From assembly GCF_964355755.1 (NCBI RefSeq), contig NC_092678.1, forward strand, positions 15,596,922 to 15,660,921: a DNA stretch of 64,000 nucleotides, written 5' to 3'. The notes below the pieces were generated by a model. The model had not been told where the DNA came from and made no database searches. It saw nothing but the letters and a program-made list of their open reading frames with translations. The stretch is from Antedon mediterranea. Taxonomy: Eukaryota; Echinodermata; Crinoidea; Comatulida; Antedonidae. The position numbers and the translations under genes were made by a program. Of the stretch, positions 22,240-63,690 are shown in pieces. Position 1 is the first letter of the stretch; every line of letters starts with the position of its first letter.

Positions 22240-22800
22240 CTTGTTCAGGTGTAGGCCTTGAATGTGTTGGCAACCTCAAATTGTTAGGGGTTACTATTCA
22301 AGATAATATGAAATGGGACATGCATGTCACAGACAGTCTCTAAAGGCATCTCGAAAGATGTTTGCTTTATTGTGATGAAGAGGTCTGGCGCGTTTGTGGA
22401 TGACCTGATCAAGGTGTTCTGTTGCTATATTAGACCTATTCTTGAGTATGCATGGTGCAATTTTACTAAAAAATTTGCACATAAAATTGAAGCTGTTCAA
22501 AAAAGAGCTCCAAGAACTATCCTGGGAAAAAATTATATATCGTACGATTTAGCTTTAGAGGAGACGCAACTCCTTTCGCTTGCGGCAAGGAGGGAAAGTC
22601 TGGTGCTTTCCTTTGGTCAGGGTCTCATAAAATCGGATTTGCACAGGAATATGCTCCCTCCTTGCCGCAAGCGAAAATTAAACCTTAGATCCAATGGTGG
22701 AAATCCGGAAGTTGCCTAAATGCAAAACCGACAGATACAAACGGTCTGCTGTACCGTATATTGTTAATCTGCTTAACTCGAAATAATTTTGTTTTATATA
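22240..22800 (+). pseudogene. LINE reverse-transcriptase fragment, frameshifted
   Basis: The first frame reads KLLGVTIQDNMKWDMHVTD-like at about 22260-22330. A second frame (22324-22719) reads FVDDLIKVFCCYIRPILEYA, HKIEAVQKRAPRTILGK and YDLALEETQLLSLAARRESL. These are hallmark motifs near the end of the reverse transcriptase of Jockey/CR1-type elements. Frameshifts and in-frame stops show it is dead. The tail ATACCGGAATAAATAAATAA at 23050-23080 probably belongs to it. Confidence 0.75.
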
Positions 22801-23084
22801 GGATTTTTATAAGTAAATAAATAAATTCATTTAAATTAATACTATTGTATATATTGCTTAAAATAAATTAAAACCTTGATAAATATATTTAAAATACTAG
22901 ATAAATTTTTATGATTAATGTACAGTATATTTATTTTTCTTATGCATATTGTAAATTGTTTTGTATTTTTTATCTGTAGGCCTAATGTAAATTTTTTATA
23001 TAATGTGCTACAATAATTTCAGACTTGTTCTGCTTTTTGTAATGTTTTATATACCGGAATAAATAAATAAATAAATAAAAATGT

Positions 23085-23310
23085 TCATATCCATTATTTC
23101 TAAGTGCTTCTTGGTACTGAGGTATTGCTGCATTAAACGAATTTTCATCGGATGAGATGTTTGAGAGTCGTTTATTTATTGCTAGTGGTATATTGCGTAA
23201 TTGATGGCCGATGATTACTTTCACGGTGTACATATAATGGCGTATTGTTTGGTTTGGTGTATAGTGTTATGTCAAGAATACCATCCACGTGTAAAATACA
23301 ATTATCCCCT
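23085..23310 (-). pseudogene. Reverse-transcriptase-associated ORF fragment, minus strand
   Basis: Minus-strand frames give YTKPNNTPLYVHRESNHRPS followed, after a frameshift, by IPLAINKRLSNISSDENSFN and PQYQEALRNNGYEH. I have seen this motif order in reverse-transcriptase-containing ORFs common in cnidarian and other marine invertebrate genomes, but I cannot name the clade with certainty. It faces the LINE fragment to its left. Confidence 0.55.
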
Positions 23311-23934
23311 TTTCTTTCCCTAAATTTTCTATTATTTAATGAAGAATAGAATTTGATTAGAATGTATTTTTGTAGCCGTCTATCAGTACTGTTTCCAAAA
23401 TAAATTAAGATTATGAAGATGTTGACGTTAATTTTGTTATTGTCTCTTCCAATTGGACAATAAACACATTCTATTGGATAAAAGCTGTTTGCACACCTAA
23501 AAGTAGCCACCTTTAATTATGAATAATTATGTAATGAAATGTGTTATCAGACACTTTTTTTAAATTATTTATCAGATACTTTACATTTTACCATTTTGTT
23601 TGACTTTTTTCTTATTTGAGAATTGTTAAGAATTCTCGCATTATATGTAAATTATATTTAAATAGGGGTCAAAAGTAAAAAATGACATTTATTGTCAGTT
23701 TTTGAGGATAAATCCTCATTAGAGTGGATAGCATGTATATTCAAAAGTTTTTTATAAAGTCTGTAATTTTCCCTTTTTCTCAGCATGTTGTTATTTTATT
23801 TACATCTTTAAATTTATTTTTACTTTAAAACAGAAAAAATTCTTACTGTATGAGAATTCTGTGGATCAAGGTGTTAAATGTGACAATTGACATTTAACAT
23901 TTATGATCATTGTTTTAAATAAATATTCATTAGA

Positions 23935-24830
23935 GTGGATAGAAATATGTATGTTTTGAACAATCTAAGACAAACAAAATGTGTTACCGAGATATGACCA
24001 TCAGGTGAAAATAAGGTCAAAAGTTGTATTTCATTAAATGTTATATAAATATGGATATTCTGAACAATTTATGACAAAAATAAATTCTTTATGACCAGGG
24101 GTTACCGAGATATGACCCTCAGGTGGAAACAAGGTAAAAGGTCAAAAGTTGTATTTCCTGCCAACTTTCAAAAATATGTTTCATTAAATCTTATATAAAT
24201 ATGGATATTCTGAACAATTTATGACAAAAATAAAGTCTTTATGACCAGGGGTTACCGAGATATGACCCTCGGGTGGAAATAATGTCAAATGTCAAAAGTG
24301 AAGGATACTCCGAACAATTTAAAACAAAAATAAAATCGTTATGACCATTGGTTACCGAGATATGACCCTTATGTAAAACGAGGTCAAAGGTCAAAAGTCG
24401 TATTTTCGGTCATTTTGTATGAAAATGTTTTATTATAGTACAAGGAAAGTGCATATTCTGAACAATATAAGACCAAAATCAAACCTCTATGACCACTCGT
24501 CAAGATATAGGTCGAATCAAAAATGTCAAAGGTCAAAAATGATATTTCCCGTTAAATTAAAAAAATATTTTCCATTAAAGCTAATATAAATATGGATATT
24601 CTGAACAATTTAAGACAAAAATAAAATCTTTATGACCAGGGGTTACCAAGATATGACCCTTATGTAAAAACAAGGTAAAAGGTCAAAACTGGCATTTACG
24701 GCCATTTTGAACGAAAACTTTTCATTATAGTACATAGAAATGTGCATATTCTGAACAATTTAAGACCAAAATCAGACCTCTATGATCAGTCTTTGTCAAG
24801 TACCGTCTATATTTATGATTTTGATAAATC
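23935..24830. repeat. Tandem array, about 100-155 bp unit (GGGGTTACCGAGATATGACC)
   Basis: About seven units share TATGGATATTCTGAACAATT, GACAAAAATAAA, TATGACCAGGGGTTACCGAG, ATATGACCCT and AAGGTCAAAGGTCAAAA. Unit starts are near 23957, 24060, 24209, 24309, 24456, 24600 and 24755. A single related unit lies in TPRA1 at 49855-50075. Confidence 0.8.
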
Positions 24831-24996
24831 CAAGATGGGCACCAAAATGGCCCCCAAAAAACCCCATGGGACAATATTTCGTCTTGGGAACATCAAAAAA
24901 TGTTAATTACATATATTCAGGATTACAAAAATTTACATTAACAAAATACATCATGGGGGTGCACGGTAACCCCTCATTCCTACTAGACTAATCTCA

Positions 24997-25116
24997 AAGC
25001 TGTCTACTCTATCAAAGTCTATAATGACAAAAAATATGTGATTTGCCAATACGGACACCATGACGTCAAATCACTACCATATTTGGACAAACTAATTTGA
25101 TAGTGTAGACGGCGAT
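24997..25116. mobile_element. Palindromic MITE, AGCTCTGTCTACACTATCAA family
   Basis: AAGCTGTCTACTCTATCAAA at the left and TTTGATAGTGTAGACGGCG at the right are inverted. The interior has ATGACAAAAAATATGTGATT and CCATATTTGGACA. It begins 14 bp after the composite element ends. It is between DNAJC2 and MCM2. Confidence 0.75.
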
Positions 25117-25973
25117 ATCTGATAATATCCTGTTGTTTACGCGTGAATAAAACTGCAGAATCGCTGCAACTAGATGAACTTGCACGTTGATGTTGGTACT
25201 GACGTACATGGGTTAGCTTATGATATTACAACCCCACAACATAAACAAACAAAAACTAGAGATGCATATTCAAAAATTGGCTGGAGCTGTTACACTCATT
25301 GTTTTTATGTTCTTACAGTACATTGATTATCTAACTTTATTTAATGCTGGGAACACAAACAGCAATAATTGCATAACATTAAAAATTGATTCAAAAGTGT
25401 GTTCAAAATCGAAAAAGGTTAACATGGATTATTGAAAGCTTAAACATATAGTCTTCTCAATGCAAGCAAACTATAAATAAATACTGTAAATTTTAAAATT
25501 TACCATCAGTTTTTTGTTTTGTTTAGATATTTTATGGTAAAAAAATCTCTTTGTATGTATAAAATGATTTAAATATAATGGAATGATGAGATGTGTATAT
25601 TACATTATACAAGCTTTTAAACGGAATTAAACAAAATGTACAGCCTACTTCTACACAGTGGTGGTCAAGCGGAGTTAGACACCCTCTTGTCTGCCTCTTA
25701 ATAGAAAGCTTTCATTTTGAGAATGAGTGGAATGTGTACTCTGTCCAGGTACTACAACCTTATACCACATTATAGTCTTGAATTCTTCAATACATAACAA
25801 TTGATTTCAAATGTAAATTAAAGCATACGGTTACATTTTGTATATCTTTTGTACATAAACAGAGTAAAATATAGGTTGCATAGACAAACAATTTTAAACT
25901 TGATCAACAGCAGTTTTTTATGTAGTTCAATGTAGACCATCCAATATCTAGTATTGAGTATAGATTTAACCAT
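25117..25973. other. Intergenic between MCM2 and DNAJC2, no gene seen
   Basis: AT-rich sequence with short chance frames only. DNAJC2 upstream control sequence may lie here if the composite element at 22028-24983 is an insertion, but no motif stands out. Confidence 0.4.
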
Positions 25974-25979
25974 TTTATT
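25974..25979 (-). terminator. Candidate MCM2 polyadenylation signal AATAAA
   Basis: AATAAA on the minus strand, 148 bp after the MCM2 stop codon at 26127-26129. It is the first canonical hexamer I find downstream. Confidence 0.5.
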
Positions 25980-26126
25980 TATTGAAAAGGCTTTTATTAC
26001 ATGTGTAAAGCAGCACCACCAATCACAAGCTATAGTTCAGATGATCAATGTTTCTTGCATTGTGGTTTTGTCCCTGTATTGTGTCCAAGCTGGAAGCAAG
26101 CCTACGTTGTATCAGTTCATTCCAAG

Positions 26127-42207
<16,081 letters not shown>

Positions 42208-43364
42208 ATCGTTTGTTCTGATGTGCGAAGTTCAATTCAATGTTGTTAAAAAAGTTTACAAAAAGCCCATGTGATCGTTTTCCAAACTCGCCGCGGGAAA
42301 ATATTGAATGGCCTTTAAATGAGGTCAAAGTTTATTTTTGTATTGGTCAAAGGTTATGTTTCTGATCTAAAAATCATCACACGCAAAAAATCGTACGATA
42401 ACGATCTGAAAAAAGAAGGGAAAGCGTTTTGTACAGGCGATATATTACTTTGTAAAATGTGATATTTAAACGAATAATAAATAAGCGGCATTAATAAATA
42501 ATAAGGTATGTTTCTTAGTATTTATTTTCAATGAATTGACTCACAATAACTACTAGCCTAGGCCTAGCCCTAAATATAACTTCCTTGTTCGTCAGTCAGT
42601 GAGTGTATCTAGCCTAGGCCTTGGCCCTCTACTATCTATCCATCCGTGTGTACTACACGTCGTAGGCCCTTGTAGACGTGACCTAGTTAGAATAGGTAGC
42701 CTAGCTAGGAATATAAAAACAGGAATATAGATAGGCCTAAACTAGAGGACAAGGTCTAGCGTAGCTAGCCTAAATGTATAAAACTAGGGCTAGGGATACA
42801 ATTAAATATCACAAATTTCATTACATTTTAATATTATTAATGTTAGCATAATGTTTTTTTCATATTATAAATAATAATTAATATATGACCCAGCGAGCAG
42901 GGCCATATACTGTATAATTGATACGGAACAGTGAACTATTTATTATTAATACTCGTAGTTAGTACATCAGTACAGTAGGTAGCGGGACGATTCGGCCCTG
43001 AGACGATTCGATCCGGGTTGATGAATTAATTTCTTTTAGGGTGTAAGTGGAACAGATCTCTCAGATTTGAGATCTAAGGCCTGTAAAAAATGTTTAATAA
43101 TAATTTCTAATTTCTTAAGAACATATTTTTTATGGTGATATCAAAACTGACAGTTCTTTATGACTTTGTCTTTACCGGCTGATTTTAAAATCCTAAGAAC
43201 TTACATAGATATATTATACAGATATTTATTTAAATTACCACCATACCTCGCAATGGAATGTTTTCCACTATTAAATATTAACTGCATTTTTCCAGTTTGC
43301 AATTCATTTGTGTGTTTTACAGTTTACAATTCTACAAAAAGGACGGAATTCTGTGTAAAATAAA
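42208..43364. promoter_or_regulatory. Divergent MCM2/TPRA1 promoter region
   Basis: 1157 bp between the two start codons, which face away from each other. It contains the E2F-type site near MCM2, a CCAAT box on the minus strand (ATTGG at about 42340) and the CTAGGCC patch at 42550-42800. Transcription starts cannot be placed from sequence alone. Confidence 0.6.
42293..42300 (-). promoter_or_regulatory. E2F-type site TTTCCCGC upstream of MCM2
   Basis: TTTCCCGCGGCGAG on the minus strand, starting 86-93 bp upstream of the MCM2 ATG. It matches the E2F consensus TTTSSCGC. MCM genes are well-known E2F targets at G1/S, so site and gene fit. Confidence 0.7.
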
Positions 43365-57076
<13,712 letters not shown>

Positions 57077-57107
57077 AATATTAAGGATGTATAGAGTTCA
57101 TAGTTCA

Positions 57108-57645
57108 TGGGTCGTACCATTTAGTAATAGGGGTGTTCATAATAGGGATATTGTCTTAGATGCTAAGGTAGTATATTATCCACATCAATCCTATATAACA
57201 TGATTACAATATAGTTTGTAAAATACTAAATGTAATAGCATATAATGTATAGGCCATGTTTAAACATTGTAAAAATAGTAGTGCTCAGAAACTGAGAACA
57301 TTTTCGGCTAAATTCACAGAGCAACAAAGCCTGTGCTATTTTATATTTTGGCCCATATTGAAGATACAGATAACTATACAATTTTAAGACGTAACCAATA
57401 CAGTATATCGATCCTGAAAATCAACGGATCAATAGAAAATTGTGGATGTTATCATGCAAACAAAAAAAAAAAAAATCAAAATAATATTTATAAGCAAATA
57501 ATTTAATTGTCAAAATACATAATTACAACATTTAATAATCTACAATAATAATTATGTAATTTGTATCTGTAAGATTCTTGGCTTTGGATAAAAATAACTA
57601 TACATCCCTATTATAAACATCCCTATTAATAAATGGTATGACCCA
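57108..57645. mobile_element. MITE (538 bp) at the start of the TPRA1 3' UTR
   Basis: TGGGTCGTACCATTTAGTAA...TAGGGGTGTTCATAATAGGG at the left is inverted relative to CCCTATTATAAACATCCCTA...TTAATAAATGGTATGACCCA at the right. It begins 32 bp after the stop codon. The first AATAAA after the stop (57628-57633) is inside its right arm, so the element may supply the poly(A) signal. Confidence 0.8.
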
Positions 57646-59721
57646 CAGACTGGCATTGTTTCACTGTGGCAACATTTCTGATTTCGAGATGTAAATGGTG
57701 GAGAACCTGTTACTTTGCAGACTTTATTAAAGATATGGAAGATATTCTTTTTTTTTATTCCTCAGTAACAGTGAAGATAATTGTTTTAATTTGATGATAC
57801 ACCATTAAAGCAAAAGGTCCATGGCTACAGTGTTACTAGGCCTACAATTGTCCCTGGTACCACCATGTTGAAATGTCACCAGAACTCACACAGTTGACTG
57901 AACACTCATGCCTACTTATGTACCACTAATAGATTGACTTTAAATGTCAGTGGGTTTTAAGAACAGACAGGATTACTACCGGTTTTTATTTTTGTACCTT
58001 GAAAATCTTTGGGGCAGAAAATTGTAAATACGCACGTACACAGCAAGACGTCACACTGCTTATTGTACTGTAAATCTCCTATGCTGAAAGTTTCAGGAAA
58101 TGTTAAAAAATAATGACCAAATACAACAGATTATTTTCCTATATTTTTACGCTACCTTATTTTTAATTGCAATAATATTTCATAATGATTAATATTATTA
58201 TGATAATATAAATATGGCAGGATATCAATAGATAACCTGCATATAAAATTATATATGTTATGTTTATGTTTTCTTTTATGCTTATTATTATTATAGAAAA
58301 AATATTTATCGATCAATTATCATCAAAACATGTACGTACTTAGAAGTAAATTAAAAGATAAAATGAAAGTAACAACAACACTTATAGAAGCTCCTATGCG
58401 TGTAGAACTAAATAGCATATACAAAATAACTTTTAAAAATTGTATGTTGTACCCGTTTTGTAAAATACAAATTATTATCAGTTAAAATGATTGATAAGTT
58501 ATTCCAATAAAACAAATACAGTGGAAACTGTCATATGCGACGCATCTATTCAAGGGACACTCCTAGTAATGGTACATTTCATAAGAAACAAATTAGAGGC
58601 AATATTATGTTTAAATTATAGGCCTAAATGTCAACCATGCTCAAGAGACACTTTGTTGCACCCTAATGTTATACTGTAGAAATAGCGCATGGCTTACAAT
58701 TGAGAAACTATAATCTAAATAGTTGACATAGGAAATTAGTTTGTCGGTATTTGTTGGTTTTTATCAGTTTCCTTCTAAATACCAAGTTTCTATTTGGCGA
58801 ATAAAATGCAAAATCACGCGGATAATCGTTAATTGTTGTGTTGCTGGTTTATTTTTGTCAACAATTAGAGATATTCTAGAAAGATTATATTGCGATTCGT
58901 GAAACGTGTACGGATGGTTGACTTTGTTTATCTAATAATAAGTGAATGACTTTGTAAATGCACACACCGTAAAACTATTCCAAACTGTTGTCATAATACA
59001 ATGAAAAGATATACAGTACAGTAATTGAATTGTTGATAAATGATTTGTTTGGAAATTCTGTGCTTATTTTCTTTTCGCTACAAATGAAATATTAAGTTTC
59101 TTTATGAGGTTATTGTGCTATGATTTCAACAGGTCTTCAGTATAATACGCACTTTCTTTTAGGACACCCTAAGTAAGGGGACACTTTGATGGTCCTGAAT
59201 AATATTGGAAAACAAGTGAAAGTTAACATGCTTCAAGGGGCGGATTTAGGCGAGGGCTAAACAGGCTTTACAACACCCCCCCCCCCCCCCCCCATCCTCA
59301 CTAAAATTTAACAGCCATATCTTTTTTTAAATAGCAACTTCAATTTCTCTGTGTATAACATTCCCATCATGGGATATTAAACTCAACACAACATGTAACT
59401 GTAGGCCTACTACAGTTTAATCCAACTCACTCAATAAAGTGTGCTTGCTTGTTAGTTATGGTAATGAACATTTATTCTTTCAATAGTGCGAGAGCAAAGT
59501 TACAACCATCTTCTCGAATGGGTTTATCGTAATATGATTGAAATGATGACCATTTTTATATTTTCTATTATTTGTATTTGTTTTAATTAATTCTTTAATA
59601 AATGTTTTATAATTGATTGAAGAGTCTTACATGTTTATAGAAATCTATAAGTGTATTGTTACCTAAGCTTTTAACTAGTTGTAGCCAATGTAAGAAAATT
59701 ACAATACAGAAAATGTGATGT
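57646..59721. other. TPRA1 3' flank, no gene seen; poly-C run at 59276-59293
   Basis: AT-rich sequence with only short chance frames. It includes an 18-C homopolymer after GGGGCGGATTTAGGCGAGGG, which looks like the edge of a dispersed repeat (a similar GGGGTGAATCTAGGATTTTA is at 55890). Confidence 0.4.
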
Positions 59722-61721
59722 TTAAAGATGTATTGTCTCCCAAAAAACATGAAAAATAATTAAAGCAGACTTGGAATAGGTTATTCTGTAGTTTTAATAA
59801 AGTTAATCACTTCCGTAGGAAAAAACCCCGAAAAAACAAATTAAGTTTTCCCCTTATAATATGACAAAATAAATGGTTAAATTCAACAAAAAATCTATTG
59901 GCTGGCAGCCAATTCAACTATTTTTTGCTTTAAGTTTTTTCAGGTAACTAATTTTTGGTCGAAGTGGATAATTATTATATGACATTAAAATGGCTTATTC
60001 AACAACAACAATTTAAACTAGAATTTAATTCGTCACTTTGACGAATTATAGGTGATCATTGTTATCGTTTTAATGAAATTAACATTTTTTAAACATGCAT
60101 GTACGTTAACATACGATCGTAAAAAGTTGATGTACGCCATCCTATGACATGATTGCATATACACTTATAGTGCTGAGTTCTACCTATGTGTCATACAATA
60201 TGTACAGTATATACTGTATATCTATATACAGTGTAGCATAGGTGAAATTACGGGACTCATATCGTGTTCTAATTTTTTGGTATGATGGAATTTTCAAAAT
60301 AAACTCGAAGATGACAATTTCGAAAGATAATGAATTGAGCAAATAAATATAAGGATTGGAAGAAAATTTGACACGTAGAAGCGCAATGCGCGGTCTTTGA
60401 AATTTGTATAACTTTGACTAAAGAAATTTAAAAACTACTTTTTAACTTCAACTGGCCATATGATAACATCACAACATCCGATAGGCTTAATTTTAATATG
60501 AATTCATATCTACATTTCATCAGCTTTCATAATAAGTTATAATCTTCAAGGTCACCTTTAATTCTGAAGAGCTATAAGATATTCAAATGTATGGTGTAGC
60601 TGAAATTACACGACCTAGGTTGTTCAAGTTTTTACGCGTGATGACGTCATCAAAATAAAAATGTTGACAACTCCTGAGAAAGATAATTAATTGAGCAAGC
60701 ACATACTAAAATTTCGGCGAAAATCGGGCTCAAATAACGGAGATGCGCTCTATTGAATGTGATAACCCACACAAAAAGATAAAAATTACTAATTTTTTAA
60801 TTCAAGTGGCTATTTGATGACGTCATACCATTTTGTACGTCTAATGTGTACATGAATATGTATCTACAACCCAATGGCTTCCCGAATAAGTTAAAAAAAT
60901 TGGGGGTCACCTGCCATTCTGAAGAGTTATATTCATTTTAAAAAGGCCTTATTTTTCACCATTTTCAGCACTTTGATGCAATTAATTTGCGCATTTTGTT
61001 ATTTTTAACCTGCTCGTATAGTGTTATTTTAAGTCGGAACTTACTCAAATTTGGTGAATGTACTAAGGATGGTGAGTAGAACGCGATTTGTATAAAAAAA
61101 TTGCAATTTTTACGCTTTGTAAGTATCGCGCGCGCAAAATATTTTTTTTGCGCAGTAATTTTTTGAAACACGCAAATGGCCTAATTCATGCTCTAAATTG
61201 ATTAAAACGTAATTTTGAGCTTTTTAAATTTTTACTGCGCGATTCCACACGCATGACCCTACGTGCGCACGCGTTTTTACTTGCTAATATTTTTACCCTT
61301 GACCTGAAGTTTACGTGTAGTGAATTTCATAAATATGTGATAATGAATTATGGATATATGATTGATAATGTGATTTCACAAAATGGCGTATACGTGATGT
61401 CACGGATGAGTGATCACGCTGAAAAGCTTATTATGGCTAAGTTAAAGTATTTGAAAGACATTGTCAATTTTTTGTGATCATTGCTATTCAACTTTTTGAG
61501 ATATTTGACGAACAAAAAGTGTACAGAAAGAAGAATAATAACTAGATCTAAACTCGTCACTTGAGGACGAGTTTGGTTATCCGCCCGCAACAAAACATAT
61601 CTTGCGCATTCAAGTACTTTTCAGTTGTGACTTTTCCAAAAAGTAGCCTATTCAAAATTAAAACTGTCCTTTCAGTGTATTAACCAAACAAATCTTTTTA
61701 TTTAATTGCTTTCCCGTGATG

Positions 61722-61800
61722 GGATTCGATCCCGGTACCTCTGATACCAAAGTCGGTTGCACTACACATCGAGCCATATGAGCACCTGCTGAAGAAAATC
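61722..61800 (-). mobile_element. tRNA-like segment, probable SINE head
   Basis: On the minus strand GGTGCTCATATGGCTCGATG...GGTACCGGGATCGAATCCCA has an A-box-like and a B-box-like motif and could fold in part as a tRNA. The anticodon arm is irregular and there is no clear acceptor pairing, so I treat it as SINE-derived and not as a tRNA gene. Confidence 0.45.
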
Positions 61801-62484
61801 CGAAGAAAGAGTCCTCGTTCATTCGGTATGTCGTGAACCCCCTCGATGCAAGTTGATTATTACATATCAAACTTAAATCATAATTTTTACTATGATGAAA
61901 TCTTCACAAATTTTAAACAGTTACATATTATGAAAGTGCATACTTTCAAGTTTTATATATTAACATGTAAAGAAAAAAGATAAACGTTATGTATATTGTT
62001 TTACTCTTTGAATATGTTTATGTTAGTTTGATGATAATTATTTCAAAAATTACATTTAATATGCAAATAATGTAGCTATCAAACACTTTTTAACATTCAA
62101 GACTATAATAAATTAGACCTATGATTAATACACTGCAAGAAAATAAAATAAAAAATGGGGGTAACCTTGCATTCTGATGAACTGTTTCATTTTTAAAAGT
62201 AGACATATTTTGCAACATTTTCACAATTTGTTGACGTTTTCGTGCGCAACCTGTCATGTTTAACGTGCTCGTAGAACGCCATTTCAAGTTGAAAAGTGAA
62301 TAAAATAACGTAAAATTGTTAACCGAAGATTTAAAAACACAAATCGTGCAAAAGAAATGTTCATACGTGTTCTCTGCGTCGTGCGCGCGTAAAAATGTGC
62401 GCACCAGTGGCAATTTTTTTAACGCTTAAAATGACCTGAATCGTGCTCTAATTTAATCAGAAATTGATTTGAAGCATTTTAAAA

Positions 62485-63090
62485 TTTCAAACGCCATTTA
62501 CGCGCGCACTTTCTAATGTTACAAATTGGGGTAGCGTTAAAAAAGTTAACTATTGATGTGAAGCAAACGTGGCTGAAAATGACGTTAAAAAATATTCATT
62601 TGTTTCGAAGTTATAACCAATTTAAGATTTTCAGAAAATCACGCGTAACTTACGCTACGCGGCTCTGACATCGTCAAAAAGCTTGGCTGGACAACTTCAG
62701 TAAAATGTCTAAATGCTGAACAAGTTACAACATATTATGTTTACACGTTGAAGAGAAACAGCGTGCACAAAATAAGAAGAGTAAAATATTTCAAACGCAA
62801 TTTACGCGAAAACTTTCTAATCTCCAAAAATTTGTTAAACATTCCAAAAGTTAGCCATTGATGTGAAGAAAACGTGGCTGAAAATTTCGTTAAAAAATAT
62901 TTATCGGTTTCGAAGTTATGACCGATTTAAGATTTTCAGAAAATCGCGCGTAACTTACGCTACGCGGATCTGACATTGTCAAAAAGCTTGGCAGTACATC
63001 TTCAGTTAATTGTCTATATGTTGACCAAGTTACAAAATGTTATGTTAACACGTTGAAGAGAAAACGCGTGCACAAAATCTGAGAAAGAAA
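62485..63090. repeat. Direct duplication, about 300 bp x2
   Basis: 62485-62785 and 62787-63085 share TTTACGCG, ATTGATGTGAAG, AAACGTGGCTGAAAAT, TCGAAGTTAT, TTTAAGATTTTCAGAAAATC, CGTAACTTACGCTACGCGG and CACGTTGAAGAGAAA in the same order. Confidence 0.8.
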
Positions 63091-63242
63091 GAAGAATAAT
63101 AAAAAAAAAAAAAAGTAACACTACAACAACAAATGCTTATCCGCTTGAGGCGGATAACCAATAAAGATTTTATACAATAACAATAGGTGATCATTTTATT
63201 CTAAATGATCACCTAATAATTATTTTTTTCAGTGGGACAATT

Positions 63243-63690
63243 GTAATAAATTACCATTCCCTAACATATAGAGTAACATAGTATTTACATGAACATTCTA
63301 GAATAAGATGTTTTGATTTAATAAACCATGTATAATTAATAAGAACAATCAAGAACATTCCAGAAGTGCTATTAATAGAAACTGTAATCATGTAATAATG
63401 AGAAGTATAAAGAATGATCTAGAAGGATAGGAGCATCTTGTATATAAAGGGATGTAAACTATTGTAAGGTTGTTGGATTAGAGGTTGGATGTTATATTGT
63501 AAAGTCATTGTGAAGCTGTTGTTTAAAGTGCTTACTGGATTGTTGAAAGTTGAAGTTGATTGAAATTAAAGCTTTGTTTTTGAGTTATTTTACAACTTTG
63601 TGGATTTTGTGTGTATACTTTTATGTCACAAGGGAGTTCCTAAAGTATTTTCAACCGCTCGGAAACATACGTGAGAGGAGTTCGTGACAA
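63243..63690 (+). mobile_element. LTR-like sequence (possible solo LTR)
   Basis: It has the order expected of an LTR: a region with GAACATTCCAGAAGTGC, a TATA box TATATAAAGGGATG at about 63440, a GAAATTAAAGCTTTG poly(A)-type motif at about 63564, and an end near GTGACAACA. There is no primer-binding site, no polypurine tract and no clear target duplication, so the limits are approximate. Confidence 0.4.

Larger units (their letters stand above)
22028..24983. mobile_element. Composite inverted-repeat element (2.96 kb) upstream of DNAJC2
   Basis: Left end: GTAGGAAGGAGGGGTTACCG, then TGCACCCCCATGATGTATTT. The right end is the inverted copy, with ATCATGGGGGTGCACGGTAA then CCCCTCATTCCTAC. The arms stay alike for about 110 bp (22028-22140 and 24880-24983). 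Inside are a decayed LINE fragment, an opposite-strand reverse-transcriptase fragment and a tandem array. The left end lies 124 bp from the DNAJC2 start codon. Confidence 0.8.
59722..63245. mobile_element. Large repeat block, TTAAAGATGTATTGTC left end, hairpin motifs inside
   Basis: The left end TTAAAGATGTATTGTCTCCC matches the MITE at 45071. A degenerate inverted counterpart (CAGTGGGACAATTGTAATAA) is at about 63230. Inside are hairpins ATTCGTCACTTTGACGAAT (60031-60049), ACTCGTCACTTGAGGACGAGT (61551), TTATCCGCTTGAGGCGGATAA (63137) and AGGTGATCATTTTATTCTAA/TGATCACCT (63186), plus CpG-containing direct repeats. I cannot decide whether this is one element or several nested ones. No transposase or replicase frame is seen. 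Confidence 0.45.

Noticed and set aside
22324-22719. A stand-alone 131-aa protein gene
   Set aside because: It is the C-terminal part of a LINE reverse transcriptase with frameshifts upstream and no intact domain.
61253-61477. 74-codon plus-strand frame
   Set aside because: Lies in a repeat block, has no recognisable domain and no supporting signal.
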